A stretch of 64,000 nt of DNA, from the NCBI RefSeq assembly GCF_947504215.1, contig NZ_CANNGO010000001.1:496001-560000 (forward strand), given 5' to 3'. A program made the translations under genes and the position numbers. Shown piece by piece: positions 57,687 to 64,000 of the stretch; positions within the stretch are counted from its first letter, which is position 1; each line of letters begins with the position of its first letter. Origin of the DNA: an uncultured Ruegeria sp. (GTDB lineage: Bacteria; Pseudomonadota; Alphaproteobacteria; Rhodobacterales; Rhodobacteraceae). The notes below the pieces were generated by a model. That model ran no database searches, had not been told where the DNA came from, and saw nothing but the letters and a program-made list of their open reading frames with translations.

Positions 57687-59198
57687 ATGCTCGATCTGAC
57701 ATACGAAATGCCCAAACCCAAAACAATCGCCGGTGCCAAGCACGATTGGGAGCTGGTGATCGGGATGGAAGTGCATGCGCAGGTCTCATCCAACGCCAAA
57801 TTGTTCTCGGGCGCCTCAACCCAATTCGGGGCCGAGCCGAATTCGAACGTCGCCTTTGTTGACGCGGCGATGCCCGGTATGTTGCCGGTAATCAATGAGT
57901 ATTGCGTGGAACAGGCGGTGCGAACCGGGTTGGGCCTAAAGGCGGAAATCAACCTGAAATCTGCCTTTGACCGCAAGAACTATTTCTATCCCGATTTGCC
58001 GCAGGGGTACCAGATTTCCCAGCTTTATCAGCCTATTGTCGGCGAAGGTGAAGTTTTGGTCGAGATGGGGGATGGCACTGCGCGTATGGTACGGATCGAA
58101 CGTATTCATATGGAGCAGGATGCCGGCAAATCGATCCATGACATGGATCCTCATATGTCTTTCGTGGACCTGAACAGAACCGGCGTGTGCCTGATGGAAA
58201 TCGTCTCGCGCCCTGACATTCGCGGACCCGAAGAAGCGGCCGCCTATATCGCTAAGATCCGTCAGATCATGCGGTATCTGGGCACATGCGATGGCAACAT
58301 GCAGAATGGCAACCTTCGGGCAGATGTGAACGTCTCGATCTGCTTGCCGGGTGCATACGAGAAGTATCAGGAAACACAAGACTTTTCACATCTGGGCACC
58401 CGCTGCGAGATCAAGAACATGAACTCCATGCGATTCATTCAGCAAGCCATCGAGGTTGAGGCCCGCCGCCAAATCGCAATCGTCGAAGGCGGTGGTGAGA
58501 TCGATCAGGAAACACGCCTGTATGATCCCGACAAGGGCGAAACACGATCGATGCGGTCGAAGGAAGAAGCGCATGATTATCGCTATTTCCCTGACCCGGA
58601 TTTGCTGCCGTTGGAGATCGAGCAGGCCTGGGTCGACGATATCGCCGCCAAATTGCCGGAACTGCCAGATGAGAAGAAAGCGCGTTTTATCAGTGCCTTC
58701 GGCCTGTCCGACTATGACGCATCGGTGTTGACCGCTGATGTGGAATCTGCGGCATATTTTGAAGATGTTGCCAACGGTCGCAATGGCAAGCTGGCCGCAA
58801 ACTGGGTCATAAACGAACTGTTTGGCCGGCTGAAAAAAGAAGATCATGACATCACCGAGTCGCCGGTTTCTCCCGCACAGCTGGGCGGCATCATTGACCT
58901 GATTTCATCGGATGCGATCTCAGGCAAAATCGCCAAGGACCTGTTCGAAATCGTCTATACTGAAGGCGGTGATCCGGCCAAGATCGTCGAAGATCGCGGC
59001 ATGAAACAGGTCACCGATACCGGCGCGATCGAGGCTGCGCTGGATGAGATTATAGCCGCCAATCTGGCACAGGTTGAGAAGGCCAAGGTAAATCCGAAAC
59101 TGGCTGGCTGGTTTGTTGGTCAGGTGATGAAGGCAACTGGCGGCAAGGCAAATCCCAAAGCTGTTAACGAATTGGTCAGCCAGAAGCTGGGATCGTAG
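57687..59198 (+). CDS. gatB: Aspartyl/glutamyl-tRNA amidotransferase subunit B
   Basis: GatB is the kinase/tRNA-binding subunit of GatCAB, which converts misacylated Glu-tRNA(Gln) or Asp-tRNA(Asn) to the amide. The 503-residue protein begins [20 protein letters not shown], followed by [36 protein letters not shown] and [16 protein letters not shown], and ends with a YqeY-like tail ([20 protein letters not shown]). gatA and gatC are not nearby. A long wobble-rich hairpin follows the stop. Confidence 0.97.
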   Translation: MLDLTYEMPKPKTIAGAKHDWELVIGMEVHAQVSSNAKLFSGASTQFGAEPNSNVAFVDAAMPGMLPVINEYCVEQAVRTGLGLKAEINLKSAFDRKNYFYPDLPQGYQISQLYQPIVGEGEVLVEMGDGTARMVRIERIHMEQDAGKSIHDMDPHMSFVDLNRTGVCLMEIVSRPDIRGPEEAAAYIAKIRQIMRYLGTCDGNMQNGNLRADVNVSICLPGAYEKYQETQDFSHLGTRCEIKNMNSMRFIQQAIEVEARRQIAIVEGGGEIDQETRLYDPDKGETRSMRSKEEAHDYRYFPDPDLLPLEIEQAWVDDIAAKLPELPDEKKARFISAFGLSDYDASVLTADVESAAYFEDVANGRNGKLAANWVINELFGRLKKEDHDITESPVSPAQLGGIIDLISSDAISGKIAKDLFEIVYTEGGDPAKIVEDRGMKQVTDTGAIEAALDEIIAANLAQVEKAKVNPKLAGWFVGQVMKATGGKANPKAVNELVSQKLGS

Positions 59199-59208
59199 AT
59201 CTTTCGTC

Positions 59209-59248
59209 TTGTATAAGTCGGGCAGCAGAGATTGTCTGACTTGTACAA
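59209..59248 (+). terminator. 17-bp stem-loop downstream of gatB
   Basis: Positions 59209-59225 pair with 59232-59248 over all 17 bases around a 6-base loop, using four G-U wobbles. The complementary RNA would have four A-C mismatches, so the structure is specific to plus-strand RNA. There is no T-run after it, so it may be an mRNA 3' end stabiliser, a small-RNA structure or a factor-assisted terminator. Confidence 0.5.
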
Positions 59249-59346
59249 AACAGAATTTCACGCTTTGTGAAGGTTTGGGGGTCAGACCACCCGGTTGACT
59301 TCCCCCCGTCGGCACCCTTTCTTCTGCATCAGAGAGATGAGGTGTC

Positions 59347-60603
59347 ATGCAGAAACGATTTGATCAGGAACTGGAAGACCGGCTGGTCCGCTACGCAGCG
59401 ATAGACAGTCAGAGCGACGAGATATCACCGTCAACTCCCAGCACGGATATCCAATTCGACATGCTAAACCTGTTGCAGCAGGAATTGAGCGATATAGGCG
59501 CGCAGGATATCGAGCTGACGGCGGACAGCGTGGTGGTGGCCACCATTCCGGGCACAGCACCAGGCCCGACCATAGGCTTTTTGGCTCATGTCGATACGGC
59601 GCCGCAATTCAATGCAACAGGCGTCAAACCGAGGGTGATCAAAGGGTACAATGGCGGTGAGATTACCTTTCCCGATGATCCGGAGTTGGTTCTGTCGCCC
59701 GAAGAACATCCCTATCTGGCGAAAAAAATCGGACATGATGTGATCACCGCCTCGGGTACGACCCTGTTGGGCGGTGATGACAAGGCTGGTGTGTCGATTC
59801 TGATGACCATGGCGCGGTATCTGCTTGAAAACACAGACATCCCGCATGGCCCAATCCGCATTGCCTTTACACCAGATGAAGAGATCGGGCGCGGTGTCAC
59901 AGAGAACCTGTCCAAGGATCTGAAAGCTGACTTTGCCTATACTCTGGATGGTCAGGACATCGGCAACATCGAGTATGAGAGCTTTTCAGCTGATCGGGCC
60001 ATCATCAAGATCGAAGGCGTTTCGATCCATCCGGGGCTGGCTAAGGGCAGGATGGTTAACGCCGCCAATCTGGCCGCCAAAATCGTGCAGACCCTGCCGC
60101 AGGCCACGATGACGCCCGAGGTCACTGATGGGCGCGAAGGTTTCATCCATGTCACTGACATGAAAGGCGGGTCATCCGAGATGGAGATCAGGCTGATCCT
60201 GCGTGACTTCGAACTGGATGCGTTAGAGGCGCAGGGTGATCTGGTGCGGCAGGTCTGTGCCGCCGTACAGGCCACCGAACCACGGGCAGTGATCTCTTGC
60301 GACATATCCCACCAGTACCGCAATATGCGCTACTGGCTGGAAAAGGACATGACGCCAGTAGAATTGGCCTTAGATGCCTGCCGCGGCTTGGGGATCGAGC
60401 CAGGCTCGGTCCCGATCCGGGGCGGAACGGACGGCTCTCGCCTGACCGAGTTTGGCACGCCCTGCCCCAACCTGTTTACCGGCATGCAATGTGTCCACGG
60501 CCCGTTGGAATGGATCTCAGTTCAGGATATGGCCCTGGCTACGGAACTATGCTTGTCTGTTGTGCAAAAAGCCGCGCTGAATACGCGCAACAGTCAGGGC
60601 TGA
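59347..60603 (+). CDS. pepT: Peptidase T (tripeptide aminopeptidase)
   Basis: A 418-residue M20B aminotripeptidase. Metal ligands lie in GFLAHVDTAPQF, TLLGGDDKAGVS and FTPDEEIGRG, with the aspartate in AYTLDGQDIGN and the C-terminal CVHGPLEW. It frees the N-terminal residue from tripeptides in the cytoplasm. Together with pepN and the peptide transporter it supports peptide use. ATG 59347 is preceded by GAGATGAGG. Confidence 0.95.
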   Translation: MQKRFDQELEDRLVRYAAIDSQSDEISPSTPSTDIQFDMLNLLQQELSDIGAQDIELTADSVVVATIPGTAPGPTIGFLAHVDTAPQFNATGVKPRVIKGYNGGEITFPDDPELVLSPEEHPYLAKKIGHDVITASGTTLLGGDDKAGVSILMTMARYLLENTDIPHGPIRIAFTPDEEIGRGVTENLSKDLKADFAYTLDGQDIGNIEYESFSADRAIIKIEGVSIHPGLAKGRMVNAANLAAKIVQTLPQATMTPEVTDGREGFIHVTDMKGGSSEMEIRLILRDFELDALEAQGDLVRQVCAAVQATEPRAVISCDISHQYRNMRYWLEKDMTPVELALDACRGLGIEPGSVPIRGGTDGSRLTEFGTPCPNLFTGMQCVHGPLEWISVQDMALATELCLSVVQKAALNTRNSQG

Positions 60604-60683
60604 AATCCGCTGGTTGGGCAACATCTCTTTCGTCCGGGGATCAACGTGTTAGATTGGGCGCAACAGGCATTTAGGAACAGTTG

Positions 60684-61130
60684 ATGCAGCGTTACGAATA
60701 CAAGGTTGTCCCCGCCCCGCAAAAGGGCGCCAAAGCCAAGGGTGTCAAAACGGCAGAAGGACGTTTTGCAGTTTCGGTCGAACAACTGTTGAACCAGATG
60801 GGTCAGGACGGCTGGGAGTACCAGCGCGCTGAATTGCTGCCCAGCGAAGAGAGAACCGGCCTGACGGGATCAACAGTGAACTGGCGCAATGTTCTGGTAT
60901 TTCGGCGCGCGGTCGAGGGGAATGCCGTCGTCATCCCTGCCCCCAGTCCGACAGAAACATCCGAGGGTGTTCCGCTGGCACAACCGATTTCGGGACCCGA
61001 CACCGTGGCAGCACCCGCACCCATTTCAGAGACGGCAGACGAGCCGCCTTTGTCACTGAAAGGGTCCGAGAACCCAAAGACTGAAGAGGCCGACCAGAAG
61101 ACCTCAACAGAGGCTGCTGACAAAGCCTGA
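60684..61130 (+). CDS. DUF4177 domain protein with low-complexity tail
   Basis: A 148-residue protein. The N-terminal half (QRYEYKVVPAP ... LLNQMGQDGWEYQRAELLP) matches the short DUF4177 fold. The C-terminal half is Pro/Ala/Thr/Glu-rich and probably disordered. No signal peptide. ATG 60684 follows TTTAGGAAC. Function of the domain is not known. Confidence 0.82.
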   Translation: MQRYEYKVVPAPQKGAKAKGVKTAEGRFAVSVEQLLNQMGQDGWEYQRAELLPSEERTGLTGSTVNWRNVLVFRRAVEGNAVVIPAPSPTETSEGVPLAQPISGPDTVAAPAPISETADEPPLSLKGSENPKTEEADQKTSTEAADKA

Positions 61131-61307
61131 AGCAGGCAATTCCCACGGATACTGCGAACACCGCGTGTGGATTCAGTCCTAGCAACGGGTGTTTTTGGAT
61201 CACGCCTCAAGTTTTGTTTACCCACGGTAGGCCAATGATGAGTTTTATGCGTTGTTTACTTGGCGCTTTCGTCTATCAAGGCCGGTGACACCGATAAAAG
61301 CAGGCAA

Positions 61308-62339
61308 ATGCAACACAATCCCGACTCCTTTCAAAAGGACACCGATCAGACGCACGCGCGGGATTGGGTAAAAGTTCTCTCATCTTATCGCGAACCCAGC
61401 GGGTCCCGAAGTGCCTTCGAGCTTGCCGTTACGCTTGGCCCGTTCATAGCTTTGTGGGCTTTTGCCTGGTTTGCCCTGTCTTTCAGTGGCTGGTTGGCGT
61501 TTGTAATTGCCCTGCTCAACGCGGGATTCCTGCTGCGCCTGTTTGCGATCCAACATGATTGTGGGCATAGCGCCTTTTTCAACAACCGTACGGCCAGCGA
61601 CTGGTTGGGTCGAGTCATCGGTGTGCTGACACTGACCCCCTATGACGTGTGGCGCCGATCGCATGCGATGCATCACAGCTCTGCCGGCAATCTGGGGCGG
61701 CGGGGCATGGGTGACATTCACACGCTGACTGTTGCAGAATACAAAGAGCTTTCGCCGCTGGGGCGTTGGTCTTACAGGCTTTATCGCCATCCAATCGTGC
61801 TGTTCGGTCTTGGGCCCGGTTATCTGTTCTTCTTCCAGAACAGGCTGCCTTTGGGGTTCACCAACCAGGCACGCTACTGGGTCAGCGCCATGGGGACGAA
61901 TGCAGGGATCCTGATTGCGTTGTCGCTGATCTACTACTTCGGTGGGCTGATGCCAATCCTTCTGATTTTCGTGCCAACGACTCTGCTGGCCGCAACAGCC
62001 GGGGTCTGGCTGTTTTATGTGCAGCACCAGTTCGAAAACACCCATTGGTCTGAAGATACGGATTGGGATCTGCATGACGCGGCCCTGCATGGCAGCTCGC
62101 ACTATGTGTTGCCCAAAATGCTGCAATGGATGAGCGCGAATATAGGCATTCATCACGTGCACCACCTGTACTCTCGCATCCCGTTTTATCGGCTGCCCGA
62201 GGTCCTGCGCGATCACGCCGTTCTTGCGCATAGCAACCGGATGACCATCCGTGAAAGCCTGTCCAACGCGCGCCTGCATCTGTGGGATGAGCAGAGCAAA
62301 AAGCTGCTGTCCTTCGCACAGGCTAGATTGCTGGGCTGA
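61308..62339 (+). CDS. Fatty acid desaturase
   Basis: A 343-residue di-iron membrane enzyme. The three histidine boxes are QHDCGHSAFF, RRSHAMHHSS and IGIHHVHHLYSRIPFY, with about four to six helices. It probably inserts a double bond in membrane acyl chains and resembles the bacterial FADS family. I start at ATG 61308 (MQHNPDSFQK); a TTG at 61260 is in frame but unlikely. A hairpin overlaps its stop codon. Confidence 0.9.
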   Translation: MQHNPDSFQKDTDQTHARDWVKVLSSYREPSGSRSAFELAVTLGPFIALWAFAWFALSFSGWLAFVIALLNAGFLLRLFAIQHDCGHSAFFNNRTASDWLGRVIGVLTLTPYDVWRRSHAMHHSSAGNLGRRGMGDIHTLTVAEYKELSPLGRWSYRLYRHPIVLFGLGPGYLFFFQNRLPLGFTNQARYWVSAMGTNAGILIALSLIYYFGGLMPILLIFVPTTLLAATAGVWLFYVQHQFENTHWSEDTDWDLHDAALHGSSHYVLPKMLQWMSANIGIHHVHHLYSRIPFYRLPEVLRDHAVLAHSNRMTIRESLSNARLHLWDEQSKKLLSFAQARLLG

Positions 62340-62358
62340 ACCGGACTAAAAGTTCAGC
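62335..62358 (+). terminator. Hairpin at the stop codon of the desaturase gene
   Basis: GCTGAAC and GTTCAGC are perfect 7-bp arms around a 10-base loop and overlap the TGA. No good T-run follows, so termination is uncertain. A second small dyad (TTGGCA/TGCCAA) lies at 62435-62456, next to the convergent gene's stop. Confidence 0.35.
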
Positions 62359-62460
62359 TTCACAACCCAAGTGAAATTTGCCTGTATAAGCAGACGATGC
62401 TCATTGTTTTGGTAGCGGCGCAGACTCCGCGGGTTTGGCAACCAGGGGAGTGCCAATTGT

Positions 62461-63234
62461 TCAAATTACCGCAGCAAAAGCTTTTGACCTGAAAACCAAA
62501 AATACTTTTCCAGACCGCCTTTCGGCCGAAGAAAAACGCGCAATGGTCCAATCAGCTGAAACAACGATGATCCTGGGACCATCCAAATCGAATTCCACAA
62601 AGTCATTTGCATATTCACCCGATAGAATGGCAAACGGTTCGTGAGAAACGTAAACCCACAAAGTCCCAAGTATTTTTTCAACTGAAAGGTGCGCCGGAGC
62701 TTCGATTGTTTTGTTCCATGCCAACCTCGTTGATTGTAGAGATCCAGCCAATTGTGTCCTATACCAAAATCCTGCGTCTTTTTCGCCGCCGGACGCCTGA
62801 AAATGAAACCGAGTTGGTTTGATTTCTCCAGTCCCGAACGTGCCAGACAAATCGATGTGGCCACTTTGCGGCAAGAAATGTTTCATAAACGCGCAACCTA
62901 TAAGGTCGAATTCAAGCTTCGGGTTTAAGTTATCACGAATACGTTCTACGCCAGTTTTCGTGGATTTGTAGTGCTCGGGGGAAGACGTACCGACGGTTAG
63001 TTGCCCATTGTCACGCAGATCGATTTGACTCGCAACGCGCATTGGCCGGAAGCCAGCCGGGCAAACGGGTCTCGGTTCACCCGGCTCCAGGTTCATCAAC
63101 TTGGCAATCACGAATTCATTGGGCAAAAATGTAATTTCCCAAGTTCGGGCAGCGACCGGGTTGCTAAAAACCGAGCAGGTCAGGGACGCCCAGAGAAAAA
63201 TCCGTACACTTTTACGAAAAAACGCGTGGCACAT
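62461..63234 (-). CDS. Unrecognised secreted protein, second of a coupled pair
   Basis: A 257-residue protein with a signal peptide (about residues 1-29, ending NPVAARTW). The mature part is beta-rich, with cysteines in PVCPAGF and LIGCAF; it has GHIDLSGTFGTGEIKPTRFHF and ends with a hydrophobic stretch. I do not recognise the family. The ATG shares one base with the stop of the upstream gene, so translation is coupled. The sequence looks clearly more A+T-rich than the window average. Confidence 0.72.
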   Translation of the reverse strand: MCHAFFRKSVRIFLWASLTCSVFSNPVAARTWEITFLPNEFVIAKLMNLEPGEPRPVCPAGFRPMRVASQIDLRDNGQLTVGTSSPEHYKSTKTGVERIRDNLNPKLEFDLIGCAFMKHFLPQSGHIDLSGTFGTGEIKPTRFHFQASGGEKDAGFWYRTQLAGSLQSTRLAWNKTIEAPAHLSVEKILGTLWVYVSHEPFAILSGEYANDFVEFDLDGPRIIVVSADWTIARFSSAERRSGKVFLVFRSKAFAAVI

Positions 63235-63941
63235 TATTGACTGCTCTCGGGCATCGGAAACTCTACAAAGCTGCTTAGGGTCAAATCTACCAGCATCTCG
63301 CCGTCCCCTTCCTGCGTCTGAAAAGGTATATCTTTCAATTCCAACGAAAGATGGAGGCGACCAGTTGTGTCTGGTGTATCAGACTTTCCAAAGTTGGAAT
63401 CTCGATACCACTTAAACCCCCGCTCGAATGTTAGCGAAAAAGTTTCGCCCTGATCTGACGTTACAGCATCTCTTTTATGAACTGTGAAATTCCCAACTTC
63501 GCCCGAAGCCGTGTAAACAAGGCCCACAAACTCAGGAAAACCAAGGTATTCGCAAAAATAGAGCACTGTGCGCAACTCCACATCTGCAGCCTGCACTTTT
63601 GAAAAAGACTTGCTTGCAAACCGCGCCTGACTCTCTGGTCCTTCCGTATCGGTCTGCCCACCGCGCCGCACGACAACTGGCTTTTTACGTAGCGCGGTTT
63701 CGACAAAAGATGACAAGTCATGAGTCTGTGGGTTCAATGCATTGACGATGTCAATCTTTGCAGGGCGCATCGGAACCTTGCAGGAAATAGCGGACTCGGG
63801 TGCCACTATTTCAAGCTCTACAGAAGTACGACGAGCATTCAATTCTAGGTGCGCATTTTGCGCCTGCGCCTGAACGCCCGACCATGCTGAGATTAAGGCG
63901 ACCAGCACAACGACTAAGAGAGCTTTTGATGCAAGGATCAT
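63234..63941 (-). CDS. Unrecognised secreted protein, first of a coupled pair
   Basis: A 235-residue protein with a signal peptide (MILASKALLVVVLVALISAW, cut near VQAQAQ). It has two cysteines (ISCKV and LYFCEYLGF), suggesting a disulfide, and a beta-rich core. No known family is recognised. The frame stays open upstream to the window edge, but the signal peptide fixes the start at ATG 63941. It forms a two-gene unit with the following gene. No promoter is evident in the last 59 bases. Confidence 0.7.
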   Translation of the reverse strand: MILASKALLVVVLVALISAWSGVQAQAQNAHLELNARRTSVELEIVAPESAISCKVPMRPAKIDIVNALNPQTHDLSSFVETALRKKPVVVRRGGQTDTEGPESQARFASKSFSKVQAADVELRTVLYFCEYLGFPEFVGLVYTASGEVGNFTVHKRDAVTSDQGETFSLTFERGFKWYRDSNFGKSDTPDTTGRLHLSLELKDIPFQTQEGDGEMLVDLTLSSFVEFPMPESSQ

Positions 63942-64000
63942 TTCAAAGTTCGAATAGATACAATCTAAGGCAGAACTACGGCAGGTTTCATGTTCAAACC

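Noticed and set aside
61149..61196. AACACC...GGTGTTTTT as a terminator after the DUF4177 gene
   Set aside because: Six-pair stem with a loop of over 20 bases; the T-run is short. Not distinguishable from chance.

Overview
The window looks like chromosomal DNA of a marine alphaproteobacterium of the Rhodobacteraceae (Roseobacter group). The basis is the Rhodobacter/Paracoccus-style nuo operon with accessory reading frames, a leucine/isovalerate (liu) catabolic locus, DUF5337 and DUF3422 proteins, malate synthase G, moderately high G+C, and dense gene packing with many 1-4 nt start/stop overlaps. I recognised no rRNA or tRNA gene, insertion sequence, phage gene or CRISPR array. No gap between genes exceeds 300 bases.

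Layout. (1) 1-6057, minus: the promoter-proximal part of the respiratory complex I operon, nuoA-B-(RraB-like)-C-(57 aa membrane orf)-(45 aa orf)-D-(93 aa secreted orf)-E-(DUF5337)-F; nuoF runs off the left edge. (2) 6245-16648: leucine/isovalerate catabolism: isovaleryl-CoA dehydrogenase, an acyl-CoA synthetase, both methylcrotonyl-CoA carboxylase subunits, methylglutaconyl-CoA hydratase and HMG-CoA lyase. An LprI-like secreted protein, an ASCH protein and a glutathione transferase are interleaved, and an OmpW porin gene with an FNR-like box is embedded on the plus strand. (3) 16735-19485: an unusual ribbon-helix-helix/TM/four-EF-hand protein, a DegT-type aminotransferase and a phosphoglycolate-phosphatase-like HAD protein. 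(4) 19620-27254, mostly plus: glmU-glmS (UDP-GlcNAc supply), small genes, an AlkD-like repair protein, moaA and waaA. (5) 27336-37971: a divergent peptide-utilisation locus with three tandem M20 amidohydrolases, argE and a fused peptide-ABC ATPase on the minus strand, and a periplasmic binding protein plus two permeases on the plus strand. (6) 37980-44063, minus: an MFS carrier, DUF3422, a VOC protein and proton-translocating transhydrogenase pntAB. (7) 44193-49387: an isoprenylcysteine-methyltransferase-like protein, kynureninase, and a TetR regulator divergent from a two-gene molybdenum hydroxylase. (8) 49434-53035, minus: a class I amidotransferase-like hydrolase, glcG and glcB. (9) 53238-62339, plus: pepN, two unknown genes, gatB, pepT, a DUF4177 protein and a fatty acid desaturase. 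(10) 62461-63941, minus: a coupled pair of unrecognised secreted proteins.

The genes combine core energy metabolism (complex I, transhydrogenase), catabolism of branched-chain amino acids, peptides, kynurenine and glyoxylate, and envelope precursor synthesis (GlcNAc, Kdo). The features I find most novel are the EF-hand/ribbon-helix-helix membrane protein, the accessory frames inside the nuo operon, the paired TGACA-N14-TGTCA sites between tetR and the molybdenum hydroxylase genes, and the orphan secreted pair at the right edge.
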